The notes beneath the pieces were generated by a model. The model saw only the letters and a program-made list of their open reading frames with translations. It had not been told where the DNA came from and did not search any database. From NCBI GenBank assembly GCA_011503125.2, contig WWBZ02000001.1, positions 4,526,001 through 4,590,000 of the forward strand: a DNA stretch of 64,000 nucleotides, in the 5' to 3' direction. The stretch comes from Botryosphaeria dothidea (taxonomy: Eukaryota > Ascomycota > Dothideomycetes > Botryosphaeriales > Botryosphaeriaceae). The position numbers were made by a program, and so were the translations under genes. Positions 47,601-60,005 of the stretch are shown piece by piece; the stretch's first letter is position 1; each line of letters starts with the position of its first letter.

Positions 47601-49780
47601 GGTTCCTAAAGTAATGCGCTAAGACACTAAGGGGACCCCTTACCAGGCTCTTCTAGGGATACCTCGCACTTAAATACTACCCTAGGTAGTTTAAAAGCTC
47701 TATTACCGTAGTTCTTAGGAAACTACAGAGGGACGACTATACTAAAGCTAAGTTATTTAGGCCGATTGCTTTACTTAATACGCTAGGAAAGCTACTTAAG
47801 AGGATTATAGTAGATAGAATCTCCTAGGCTACTAAAGCATACGGCCTACTCCCTAATATATAGATAGGAGCTAGGAGAAACAGATCCGTAGTAGTAGCTC
47901 TTAACCTACTTATAGAATAGATCTATACTATCTAGGTATAAGACCTAGGGCTAGTAGCTTTAGTTCTTAGCCTAGATATCTCGGGAGTATATAACCACGT
48001 ATCTTATAGAAGGCTTCTCTATAATATAAGGATGGTAAAACTCCTAGAATGGGTAGAAAGATTTACCCGATTCTTTCTATAGGACCGTACCACTTAGCTA
48101 TCCTTCGGAGACTTCACTAGTCTACTAATCTAGACCTTAACCGGGATTCCCTAGGGATCCTTACTATCGCCGATACTCTATCTATTCTTTATATCTAACC
48201 TACTTATATAGCTACGTAGGGGCAATACCTTCCCCCTTAGATTCGTCGATAATACTAATATTCTAACCTTTAGTAGATCTATAGAATAGAACTATAGGAC
48301 ACTAGAGGGGGCATATTAAATTTGCGAGCACTAGGCAGCTACCTACGGGTTAGCTTTCTCGCCCGATAAGTATTACCTTATTTATTTTATAAGGAAACTA
48401 AGGAGATTTAATATAGTAGCAGGGATCCGTATCCCTAGATTTACTAGATGCCTAGAGCCTATAATTAAGATTCTAGGAGTCCACGTAGATAACAAGCTTA
48501 GATAGGGACCCTATATTAGGGAAACAGGAGCTAAGGCAATTAAACAGTACATATCTCTCTCTAGACTCGCGGCGTCTACCTAGGGAGCCTTATTTACTAA
48601 AGCCCGTTATATCTATACGGCCGTAGTAAGGCTAGTCCTTACCTACGGCTATAGGGTATAGTATATCCTAGAGGGAATCCTAGGGTGGAGAAAAATAACT
48701 ATCTAGCCACTAAAGAAGATCTAAAACTAGTGCCTACGTACTATCTTAGGGGCGTATAAGTTAACTAGCATATAAACCTTAGAGTATAAGATAGGGATTC
48801 CCCCACTCTTACTATACCTAGACGAACTAGCACTAGCCTAGGCTATTAGAGCTAGGGATAGCCTAGTCGCGATAGTAGTAGAGGAAACTTACTAGAGTAT
48901 TAAATAGATAGCTCGGGCTACTCTAAGTACTAGAGGCGCCACTAGCCCTGCTAGAAGAACCCTACTTAGAAAAAAGGCAAACTTACTTCTTAACTACTAC
49001 CCCTCTACCTACTAGAGTCTCCCGGAGCGAACGAAGCTACGTATAGTATATAGGAATAAGTAGAAGGAGAGATGGACAAAGTCTACTAGCTAGGGAAGAT
49101 AAGACAAGCTAGTAGCCTAAAGCATATAGTAGAACCTAAAAATTAGATAAATCTATAGCGAACTATCTAAGCTATAGAGCACACTCGCTACCCTACTACG
49201 TATAGAGTATATTAGACTAGAGGACTTCCTCTTAAGGCGCAAGGTGCTAGGGTATCCTAGTCCTGCCTATCTATGCGGCTAGCATAGATAAACCCCAAAG
49301 TATATCCTCCTCTTCTACCCCTACTTCTAATAGGATAGGGCATAGATGCTCTAAAGGGCAGGGACTACGGACTACTACTCCCTCCTCTTAATAAAGAAGG
49401 GGATTAAAGCAGTAATAGACTAGTTCTTACGCCTAGGGCTGCTTAAGCAATTTAGCCTGGCAAGGGAACTAATATAGAAAGATAACTAGGAAGAGGAACT
49501 AGGAGGACAACTAGGACTACTAGGACCACTAGGACCCGGACAACTACGAGGATAAGGACTAAAGAGATAGGTCTAGTAGGTGAATATAGGGCTGCTATAG
49601 CAGCCGCTACTAGTAAGAAGAAAAAACAAGAACTAGTATAGGATAGTATGCCTAGAGAGAGAGGAGGGGTTTTTGCTAGGCGAAAAGGTTTTCCCCCTCG
49701 TGTAAAATAACTATAGATAGCTAGCCCCGTATAGACTCGTAAGGGAACTATATCGGGAAGAAATAAATTTATCTATCTAT
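44596..49780 (+). mobile_element. LINE E, full length
   Basis: About 5.19 kb with a 15-bp TSD, ctaagatagtacgta (44581-44595, 49781-49795), inserted in LINE D. ORF1 and ORF2 align along their length with F and C. RIP damage is intermediate. The 5' end is odd: a first start-like motif (aaaatataaccatacc) is followed by 30 A residues and a second start-like motif. RT reads FVDN near 48246. Confidence 0.9.
44615..44644 (+). repeat. Poly(A) run of 30 inside the 5' end of LINE E
   Basis: Uninterrupted A30 between two copies of the element's 5' motif. The other LINE copies have only 6-8 A residues here. It may reflect template switching or slippage during reverse transcription, or a duplication. Confidence 0.9.
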
Positions 49781-52700
49781 CTAAGATAGTACGTAGGTAC
49801 TAGTTTTAAATCTTCTATAGTAGCTAGATAGCTATTTTCCTCTACCCTAGAGTCCCCTCCGAGGTATACTATACTCTATAGCTATAAATAAGAGCTAGCC
49901 TTACTACGGCCGTATAGATATAGCGGGCTTTAGTAAATAAGGCTTTCTAGATAGATACTACGAGTCGGGAGAGAGATATATACTATTTAATTACCTTAGC
50001 TTCTATTTTCCTAATATAGAGTCTCTATCTAAGCTTATTATCTACGTAGATTCTTAGAATCTTTATCGTAGGCTTTAGGTATCTAGTAAATCTAGGAATA
50101 CGAATATCTACTACTATATTAAATCTTCTTAGCTTTCTTATAAAGTAGATAAGATAGTACTTATCTAGCGAGAACGCTAACCCGTAGATAGCTACCTAGT
50201 ACTTATAAACTTAGTATACTCCCTCTAGTATTCTATAGTTTTATTCTATAGATCTACTAAAGGCTAGAATATTAGTATCGTCGACAAATCTAAGGGGAAA
50301 GATATTATTCCTACGTAGCTATATAAGTAGATTAGAGGCAAAGAATAGATAGAGAATTAGAGATAGGAAGAATCTCTAGGAAATCCCGGTTAAGGTCTAG
50401 ATTAGCGGGCTAGTAAAGTCCCTAAAAGATAGCTAAGTAGTCCGGTCCTATAGAAAGAAGTACGTAAATCTTTCTACCTATTCGGGGAGCCTCGCTATTC
50501 TTATATTATAGAGGAGTCTCTTATAGAATATATAATCGTATACCCCTAAGATATCTAGGCTAAGAACTAAGACTACTAGCTCCGGATCTTACGCCTAGAT
50601 AGTATAGATCTATTCCGTAAGTAGGTCGAGAGCTACTACTACTAACCTATTTCTTCTAGCTTCTATCTATATATCGAGAAGTAGTTTATAGACTTTAGTC
50701 GCCTAGGAGATCCGATCTACTATAATTCTCTTAAGTAGCTTTCCTAGCGTATTAAGTAAAGTAATTAGTCTAAATAACTTAGCTTTAGTATAGTTATTCC
50801 TCTATAGTTTTCTTAGAACTACGATAATAGAGCTTTTAAACTACCTAGAATAGTATTTAAGTACGAGATATTTCTAGAAGAGTCTAGTAAGAGGTCCCCT
50901 TAGTATCTTAGCGTATTACTTTAGGAACCTATTAATAATCTTATCTAGGCCTAGTATCTTATCTAGGGAAAGCTTCTTAATAGTATAGAGGATCTACTCT
51001 TTAGTAACGCCTTAGAAGATCTCTACTAGCTCTAGATATATATACCTATCTAGATCTAAGAGGTCGGTAGCTCTAGGAGAGAAGAAGAACTAGTTAGTAA
51101 GGATTTCCGCCTTAGACTAGTTATCGTAACGTAGTTATCTATCTACTTTCTAAAGGGGTAGGAACTAAAATAGAGCTAGCGGCTCTAATACTCTTATTCT
51201 TATCTACCTTAAGAGCTTCTAGAGTATAGAAGAGTCTAAGATTATCTCGGCTACTATTCTACGCTATACTTTTATTCTATCTCTTCTAATCTACCTCTTC
51301 TTACTATTAGTAATAGTTTAGTAAACTATCTAGTCCTTCTTTCTTTCTATAGCTATCTACTTTCTTCTAGCTACTCTAGTCTAGTATACTAGATCCGAAT
51401 ACTTCTTTATCTATTATATAGAGGTCTAGGGCGAGGATCTCGCTATTAGAATAGTCTTCTAGATTATTCTTTAGATAGCCTTCTAGAGTAGTATAGTAAA
51501 GTAATCTAGGTCTACTTTAGTATTAAGAGGAGCTACTTTAAGATATTTAAGCTTTAATTAGAGTATATTATTAGTTCTCTTCTAGTCTACTTTCTTCTAT
51601 TAGGGCCTTAGAGAGCGTAGTTCCGCGGGAGTAAGAGAAAAATCGAGTATAGTAAGAATAGATAGGTAGTTAGAGGATAATTTAAGCTTCTAACTAACTC
51701 CGTAACTAAGAATTCTCTTCTCTAGCTACTATATAGTAAAGATAAGATCTAGAGTACTCTCGCTACTACTCTCTCTTCTCGTAATAGTACCTCTTAGGAG
51801 GGCTAGATTAAGGTTAGCTATAGTAGCTATTTCGATAAGATTATCTATAAGAGTATAGTATCTTAGGGCGGTTATATCTCTCTAGATAGAATAGTAAAGG
51901 TTAAAGTCTCCTAGGAGAATATACTCTCCTAGTTTTCTAAGAGCTTCTAGAAGAAGAGATAGAGTTTCTAGAGCCGTACTAGTATAGGAGGCTAGTAGGG
52001 GATTATAGTAGTTATAGATATAGATTATATATATCTTAGTAGTAAGAAATAGTATAATAAAATCTAGTAAGTAGACTATTACTTACTAGAAGTCGGAGGT
52101 AATAGTCTTACTTATAAAGAAGTAGGTTCTTATCGTTTTCTTCTAAGGAAAAACTATATAGTAGATAGAGTATCTTACTATTATCTTTACCCTCGGATTC
52201 CTCTAGGGTTCCTAGATAGCTAGAATATAGTAGATTTTTAGGTCTACCTCCTTAAAGAGCGGAAGTATTACCCTATTCTTACTCTTATAGACGTTATACT
52301 ATACGATAGAGAAAGCGCCTATATCTAATATTAACTTCTTTCTATCTCTAAGTTAGACTACGAGAGAGTCGGTAGTATAGACTACGAGGTAGAGGGAGTT
52401 CCCGCGGGCTTCTCTCCCGAGATATACTAGAAGCTATTAAGTCCGGTAAACCGTATTTAGTTAGAAGGCGGGGGGCGGCTTAGGTCCCTTAGCCTACCTA
52501 GTTCTTTCTTAGTCGGCTCCTCTTCTCTAGGCCTCTTTCTTAGTCTAACCGTTAACTAGTTAGTTTAGGACTATATCTTAGCTATAGGGGTACCTTCTCT
52601 ATATCTCTCTAGTACCGCTAAGCGAGCCTTAGTAGCCTTAGTCTAACGGGCTCTACGCGTTAGATAGAAGTTACTCTAGGCCGTATACTCTTAGTTATAG

Positions 52701-53891
52701 TTTATATATTACGTCTTCTCTTTAGGATACTCGTAGGTATTATATATCTCGGCGTACTAGCCGTATTTATTCTCTCTTCTATAGTAGATAAAGATATAGC
52801 TATAATTCTAGTACTTAAAGCACTAGATTACTATAAAGATTATACTATAGTACTCTACTATATAAAAAGTATAGTTACTAATAAGTTCTTTAGTAATAAT
52901 CTAGTTAGCTACCTCGGGGTCTATAGTACTAAGAATAATAGCTAAGTACGTCTTCTTCTCTAGAAGCTTTCTTTTTAGCTAAGCTAGCTTACTAATACGT
53001 AGTTCTAGATATAAAGATAGGTTCTAATCCTAAAGAATTTAGGCGGCCTAAGGGTTCTTAGTATTAATATTTTTAAGGGGGACGTTATAGACTAGTACTA
53101 AGTAGAGCTACTAGTTAGAACGGACTTTCCTATCTAGTTTTATAGTCTATTTCTAATTCTAAAGAAGAGCTACTCTAGTCTAAGTATTAGATATAAAAAG
53201 CTTAACGTCTCTACTAAGGAGCTTCTTAGCCGCTAGTACTTTTTTATAAGCTAGGCTTTTTTCTATCTAGATCTTCTTAATAATAGCCTCGTTAGTAAGA
53301 TTAGTAACCTTCTATCTATTAGTCTTATCCGGGAAGTATAGAGTAAGCTTAGTAGTAGTTAGGGGGGTAAAAGACTTTAGAGCTACTCGGGCTATAATAT
53401 TAGCCTAGCTAGATACTATAGGCGTAGAAGTAGTCTAGAGTTAGCTAACTATCTTCTAAACCTACTAGATCTTTTTAAGAATATCTTTAAGATCTAGCTT
53501 CTTAGTAGTCGCCTCCTAGTAAATAGTAATATAATTCTAAAAGATTATCTTAGTAATATCGAGAAAATTTTTTATCTAACTAGAGAGAACTAAAGAGAGG
53601 CTAGCGGATACTTATAGGGCTTAGAGAAGGATATCTACTATTTTTAAGGCTCTTTTAACGTATTCTACGCTATACTAAATATTCTACGGTTTATTAGAGA
53701 TACGCTATAGTTAAGTAGAGGTAGTTACTAGAGGAGGCTATTCGCCCCTTTCTACGGCTTCTATATTAATTATAACGTAGCTATAGCTACTCTAAGTAGT
53801 ATTTCGAGTCTCGCTAGACCTAGAAGAGTTTCTAGGGCCCTCTCCCGGCGCCGTAGCTTAGAGTTAATTTTTTAGCGTAGTTATATTTTTC

Positions 53892-54858
53892 TAGTTATAT
53901 ATATAGATACTACGTAACTTAGTAGTAATAGTAAGAATAATAAGGTCTAGGGAGTATATAGTTTCCTACTATAATTCTAGGGCTAGAGCCTTACTTATAA
54001 GGAAGTAGATTTTTATCTTACTCTTCTAGGAAAAGACTATATAGTAGGCTAAATACCTTACTATAGTTTTAATCTTTAGATTTCTCTAGAATTTCTAAAG
54101 AGCTAGAATATAGTAGATTCTTAGGTCTAGCTCCTTAAAGAGGGGAAGTATAACTTTATTCTTACTCTTATTTATATTATACTATAAAATAGAGAGTATA
54201 GTTATCTCTATTATTAGATCTTATTTATTACTATATCGGGCTACGTAGAATTAGATATACTATCTTAAGTAGTAGAGATAGTTTCTCTATTTTCTCTAAG
54301 ATTTTCTTTATTAGTATACTAGAAGCTACGTAGTCTAGTACTAGTAAAGATTAACTAGCTAGATAGAGGTAGTCTACTAAGATCTCTTAGTCTATCTAGG
54401 CCTTTCTTAGATTCCTCTTATCTTAGTCTCTTTCTAGACTTTATAAGAGTTTAGTCTTTTTATATCTACTATTAAGAGGCCTAGAGCCTCTCTCTATATT
54501 TTTTTAGATTTACTAGCTAGGCCTAGGTAGCTTTAGTCTAGTTTATCTTACGGGTAGAATAGAAGTTACTTTATACTATATATTTTTAGTTATAGTTAGT
54601 ATACTAGATTTTCTTCTTAGTATAGTCTCTAGTATTATAGCTACTAGTATACTAGCTATACCTAGATTTCTTTCTATAGTACGTTACTATATATCTATAG
54701 GCCTAGTAGTTATAGTACTAGATAACTATAAATATAGGGCTATAGAACTCTATAGTATAGAGAAAGAAGTTATAAAGTACTTTTCTTTTAATTAGCTAGT
54801 TAGCTATCTTTAGATTAGTAGTACTAAGAATTACTACTAAGTATATCTTTTCTTTAAA
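53892..54858 (-). mobile_element. LINE A, fourth segment
   Basis: Antisense A sequence resumes after the TSD of D, running through the APE N-terminus, the ORF1 zinc-knuckle region and part of upstream ORF1. It stops at 54858, where LINE F begins. About 860 bp of A is still missing and should lie beyond the right edge. More divergent from C and F than B or D are. Confidence 0.75.
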
Positions 54859-54862
54859 AAAC

Positions 54863-56422
54863 ATGACCACACTAAAAAATCGACCCCAAGCTACGGCGCC
54901 GGGAGAGGGCCCTAGGGACTCTTCTAGGCTTCGCGAGTCCCAAAACAGTACTTAAGACAACTGCAGCCGCGAAGTGGTTAATATAGAGGACACAGGAAGA
55001 GGCGAACAGCCTCCCCCAGTGACTACCTCTACCCAGCCCCAATACACCCCCAAGAAACCGCAGAGCACCCAGTACAGCGTAGAATACGTTGAGAGAGCCT
55101 CAAAAACAGCAGACACCCTCCTCCAAGCCCTACAAACATCCGCTAGCCTCCCTTCAGTCCTCTCCAGCCAGGTGAAAAATTTTCTCGACATTGCCAAGAC
55201 AATCTTCCAGGATCATATTACTATCTGCCAGGAGGCAGCCACCAAGGAGCCAGGCCTTAAGGACATCCTCAAAGAGGTCCAACAGGTCCAAAAGACAGTC
55301 AACCGTATCCAGGCTACCTCTACACCCACACCCAACACTCGCAGCTGGGCACAAATTGCAGCCCAAGCAGCCCCGAAGCCCCCTACCCCCCCAGCCACCA
55401 CTGAACTTACCCTCCACTTCCCAGAGACAGCAAATAGACAAGAAATAGCCAAGCTCTCAAATGAGGCAATTATCAGAAAGATCCAGGCAGGAAAAAGCTG
55501 GGCGTGCAAGAAAGTACTTGCTGCTAAGAAGCTCCCTAGTGGAGACGTTAAGATCTTTATACCGGATGAAGCAACCAGAACAGCCCTTCTCCAGGACCAG
55601 GAATAGACTACAGGACTAGGAAAAGAAGTCAGGCCTAACCAGCAGCTATACTCAGTGCTAGTACACAACGTCCCTCGAGAAGGAATCGACACCACAGACC
55701 CCCAAACCATCCAAACCATCCAGGAGCAGAACCTATCTCTACACCCAGGACTACGTATTAGCAAGCTGGCCTGGCTAAAGAGGAAGCTCCCAGAGGGGAA
55801 AACTCACTCGGCCATCATCCTCAGCACCACAAACCCCGAAACCGCCAACCAGATCATTGATAAGGGGCTTGTTATTAACTTTGCTATCTATATAGCGCAG
55901 TACTATAACGCAGCCTTTACAGTAACCCAGTGTTTCAAGTGCCAGGCCTACGGACATATTACCAACCATTGTAAAAAGGAGGAAAAGTGCGGACAGTGCA
56001 GCAAGGCATATAATACTAGGGACTGCCCTAAGGAAAGCATACAGTGCGCAAACTGCTCTCAAAAGCACACAGCCTAGAGCAACTCCTGCCCAGCACGCAG
56101 AGCCTGCCATGCTAAGGCCGCCCAGGCCCGCCTGGCAGCACCAGAAAGGCACCGGGAAGGACCCCTAATAACCAAAACACAGCCTCAAACTAACTGGTTA
56201 ACCGTTGGACCAAGGAAGAGGATTAGGGAGGAGGAGCCGGTCAAGAGGGGACCAGGCAGGCCAAGAGACTTAAGCCGCCCCCCGCCTCCTAACCAAATGA
56301 GGTTCACCGGACTCAACAGCTCACAACACGCCTTAGAGGAGCCCGCGGGAACTCCCTCCTCACAGCCCACACCACTAGCCCCCTCGCAGCCGGACCTAGA
56401 GATGGAAGGAAGTCAATGTTAG
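54863..56422 (+). pseudogene. LINE F ORF1 (gag-like, three zinc knuckles)
   Basis: 520 codons. ATG at 54863 lies only about 4 bases inside the element. Three in-frame stops break it: TAA near 54953 (ancestral CAA), TAG at about 55605 (ancestral TGG) and TAG at about 56075. The N-terminus is Pro/Thr/Gln-rich with a helical segment (about residues 60-120). The C-terminal half has CFKCQAYGHITNHC, CGQCSKAYNTRDC and CANCSQKH knuckles, then a basic Arg/Lys/Pro tail. By family, it would bind element RNA in a ribonucleoprotein. It ends inside the ORF2 start (ATGTTAG). Confidence 0.88.
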
Positions 56423-59400
56423 ACATAGGCTCTCTCTCCATTGTACAGTATAACGTCCATAAGAGCAAGGACAGGGTAATGCTCCCGCTCTTCAAGGAAG
56501 TGGACCCAAAGATCCACCATATCCTAGCTATCCAGGAACCTTAGAGGAACCCGAGGGTCAAGACAACAGCAAGACACCCTGCCTACCATACAGTTTTTCC
56601 CCAGGAGGGAGTGGCAAGAACCTGCTTCTTTATAAGCAAGGCCATTAGCCCCGACTCCTGGCAAGCAACAGTCCATTCACCAGATCTCATCACACTATCC
56701 CTCATTACTAGGACACATACAATCTACATCTATAACTGCTACAATCCCCCGCCAGCCTCTTATACTAGTACAGCGCTAGAAACCCTATCTCTTCTACCGG
56801 AAGTTCTTAGAAAACCAGGGGAGCACATTCTCCTAGGGGACTTTAACCTCCACCATCCTATCTAGGGAGGTATAACCTCCCTAATACACCACACCCTAGC
56901 GGATAACCTGATTGAGATAGCTACCGCAGCTAATCTTAACCTAGCCCTTCTAAGGGGCACTATTACTAGACGAGATAGTAGCAGCGAGAGTACTCTAGAC
57001 CTTGTCTTTATATCACGGTGGCTAGAGAAGAGAATCCTTAGCTGTAGAGTTAGCCAGGAGCTCGAATCATCCTCTGACCACCTACCTATCCTCACTACAC
57101 TTAATTTTTCTCCTACCCCCGTAGAACTACGCCCCCTAAGGCCCCAGTGGAAGAAAGCAGACTGGAAGAGAACTAATAATATGCTCCAATTAAAGCTCGA
57201 ACACCTTAAAGCAACCCCTCTTAACACTAAAGCAGACCTGGATTACTTTACTACACTACTCCAGGAGGCCATCCAAAGGACAATCCAGGAGACCATCCCA
57301 GTAGCGAGACCCTCGCCCTGGGCCTCTATACAATAGACAAAGGAGTGTTCGGACCTAGTGCACCAGGCTAGAGCAGCTAGAAGGAAGTGGACGGCCACAG
57401 GGAGGGAGGAGGACTGGGTAGTATACTAAACTATTGCTAATAGCAAGAAGAGGCAGATTAGAAGAGATAGAATAAAAGCATGGCGCAGAACAGTAGCTGA
57501 GATTACTTCGGACCCATCTACACTCTGGAAGCTCTCAAAGTGGGCAAGAACAAGGGCACTGGAACCTCCAGCCCCACCTCAGTTCCCACCCCTCCAGGGA
57601 GCAGATGAACAACTACATTACGATAACCAGTCCAAGGCAGAAATCCTTACCAACCAGTTCTTCCCACCTCCCAGGGCCACCGACCTCTCAGATCTGGATG
57701 GGTGTATATACCCAGTGCCAGTAGAGATTCCCCAAGACCTTACTGAAGAGCAGGTCCTCCACACCATCAAGAAGCTTCCCCCAGACAAGGCACCAGGCCC
57801 AGACAAGATCACCAACAGGTTCCTAAAGCAATGCGCTGAGACACTAAGGGGACCCCTCACCAGGCTCTTCCAGGGATGCCTCGCACTTGGATACCACCCT
57901 AGGCAGTTTAAAAGCTCTATTACCGTAGTCCTCAGGAAACCACAGAGGGACGACTATACCAAAGCCAAGTCATTTAGGCCGATTGCTTTACTTAATACGC
58001 TAGGGAAGCTACTTAAGAGGATTATAGCAGATAGAATCTCCCAGGCTACTAAAGCATACGGCCTGCTCCCTAATACACAGATAGGAGCTAAGAGAAACAG
58101 ATCCGCAGTAGCAGCTCTTGACCTGCTCACAGAACAGATCCATACTATCTAGGCATAAGACCCAGGGCTAGTGGCTTTAGTCCTTAGCCTAGATATCTCG
58201 GGAGCATATAACCACGTATCTCATAGAAGGCTTCTCTACAATATGAGGATGGCAAAACTCCTAGAATAGGTAGAAAGATTCACCCGATCCTTTCTATAGG
58301 ACCGTACCACTCAGCTATCCTTCGGAGACTTCACCAGTCCACCAATCTAGACCTCAACCGGGATTCCCCAGGGATCCTCACTATCGCCGATACTCTACCT
58401 ATTCTTTACATCTAACCTACTTACATAGCTACGTAGGGGCAATACCTTCCCCCTTAGATTCGTCGATAATACTAATATTCTAACCTTTAGTAGATCTACA
58501 GAACAGAACTGTAGGACACTAGAGGGAGCACATCAAATTTGCGAGCACTGGGCAGCTACCCACGGGTCAGCTTTCTCGCCCGATAAGTATCACCTCATTT
58601 ATTTTACAAGGAAACCAAGGAGATTCAATATGGCAGTAGGGATCCGTATCCCTGGATTTGCTGGATGCCCAGAGCCTACAATTAAGATTCTAGGAGTCCA
58701 CGTAGACAACAAGCTCAGATGGGGACCCCATATTAGGGAAACAGGAGCTAAGGCAATCAAACAGTACACATCTCTCTCTAGACTCGCGGCGTCTACCTAG
58801 GGAGCCTCATTTACTAAAGCCCGTCATATCTATGCGGCCGTGGTAAGGCCAGTCCTCACCTACGGCTGTGGGGTATAGCATACCCCAGAGGGAATCCCAG
58901 GGTGGAGAAAAACAACCATCCAGCCACTAAAGAAGATCCAAAACCAGTGCCTACGCACCATCTCAGGGGCGTATAAGTCAACCAGCATACAAACCTTGGA
59001 GCATGAGATAGGGATTCCCCCACTCTCACTACACCTAGACGAACTAGCACTAGCCCAGGCTATTAGAGCTAGGGATGGCCCAGTCGCGACAGTAGTAGAG
59101 GAAACTTACCAGAGTATTAAACAGATAGCTCGGGCTACTCTAAGTACTAGAGGCGCCACTGGCCCTGCCAGAAGAACCCTGCTTAGAAAAAAGGCAAACT
59201 CACTTCTTAACTACTACCCCTCTACCTACCAGAGTCTCCCGGAGCGAACGAAGCTACGCATAGCATATAGGAACAAGTGGAAGGAGAGATGGACAAAGTC
59301 TACTAGCCAGGGAAGACAAGACAAGCTAGTAGCCCAAAGCACACAGTGGAACCCAAAAATCAGACAAATCCACAGCGAACTATCCAAGCCACAGAGCACA

Positions 59401-59787
59401 CTCGCCACCCTACTACGTACAGAGCATATTGGACTAGAGGACTTCCTCTCAAGGCGCAAGGTGCCAGGGCACCCTAGTCCTGCCTGTCCATGCGGCTGGC
59501 ATAGACAAACCCCAAAGCATATCCTCCTCTTCTGCCCCCACTTCCAACAGGGCAGGGCACAGATGCTCCAAAGGGCAGGGACCACGGACTACTACTCCCT
59601 CCTCTCAACAAAGAAGGGGATCAAAGCAGCAACAGACTGGTTCTTACGCCTAGGGCTGCTCAAGCAATTCAGCCTGGCAAGGGAACTAATATAGGAAGAT
59701 AACCAGGAAGAGGAACTAGGAGGACAACCAGGACCACCAGGACCACTAGGACCCGGACAACTACGAGGATAAGGACTGAAGAGATAG
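56416..59787 (+). pseudogene. LINE F ORF2 (APE endonuclease and reverse transcriptase)
   Basis: 1124 codons. The APE-type endonuclease at the N-terminus has AIQEP, YNCYNPPP and LLGDFNLHHP near 56833. The RT at about 57700-58760 has LPPDKAPGPDKITNRFLKQC, FRPIALLNTLGKLLKRI, LDISGAY, GIPQGSSLSPILY and FVDN near 58461 (normally FVDD). No RNase H signature (YTDGS-like) is visible after RT. The end carries CPCGWHRQTPKHILLFCPHF, the usual Cys/His end of such ORFs, then a Gly-Pro-Pro tract (GGQPGPPGPLGPG) that looks collagen-like. Stops interrupt it at about ten places, mostly Trp or Gln codons, as RIP predicts. Confidence 0.88.
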
Positions 59788-59989
59788 GTCTAGCAGGTGA
59801 ATATAGGGCTGCCACAGCAGCCGCTACTGGTAAGAAGGAAAAACAAGAACTAGTATAGGATAGCATGCCCAGAGAGAGAGGAGGGGTTTTTGCCAGGCGA
59901 AAAGGTTTTCCCCCTCGTGTAAAATAACTACAGATAGCCAGCCCCGCATGGACCCGTAAGGGAGCTATATCGGGAAGAAATGAATTTAT

Positions 59990-60005
59990 CTATCTATCTA
60001 TCTAT
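59990..60005 (+). repeat. (TATC)n tail of LINE F
   Basis: A short tetranucleotide run that ends every LINE and SINE copy here (reverse strand: GATA). It replaces the usual poly(A) tail and probably serves in target priming. Confidence 0.85.

Larger units (their letters stand above)
37792..53891 (-). mobile_element. LINE D, full length on the minus strand, interrupted twice
   Basis: Pieces 37792-37979, 43734-44595 and 49796-53891 add up to about 5146 bp after TSDs are removed, equal to intact copies. The 3' tail is the GATA run at 37792-37804, and the 5' end near 53880 is the ORF1 start region in antisense. Gypsy-2 entered at 37979 and LINE E at 44595. Heavily RIP-mutated, but RT still reads FVDDTN on the minus strand near 50280. 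Confidence 0.88.
54859..60002 (+). mobile_element. LINE F, full length, best preserved copy
   Basis: 5.14 kb from aaaac-ATG to (TATC)n. The TSD tatatcttttctttaaa (54842-54858, 60003-60019) spans the junction of A and G. It has the largest open reading stretches of any element in the window, and most original CpA sites are intact. Stops at CAG- and TGG-derived codons remain, so it is not coding-competent. Confidence 0.92.

Noticed and set aside
54952..55764. Minus-strand ORFs of 81-183 codons across LINE F ORF1
   Set aside because: They are opposite the zinc-knuckle ORF1, which has recognisable domains. The antisense frames have none and recur in LINE C.
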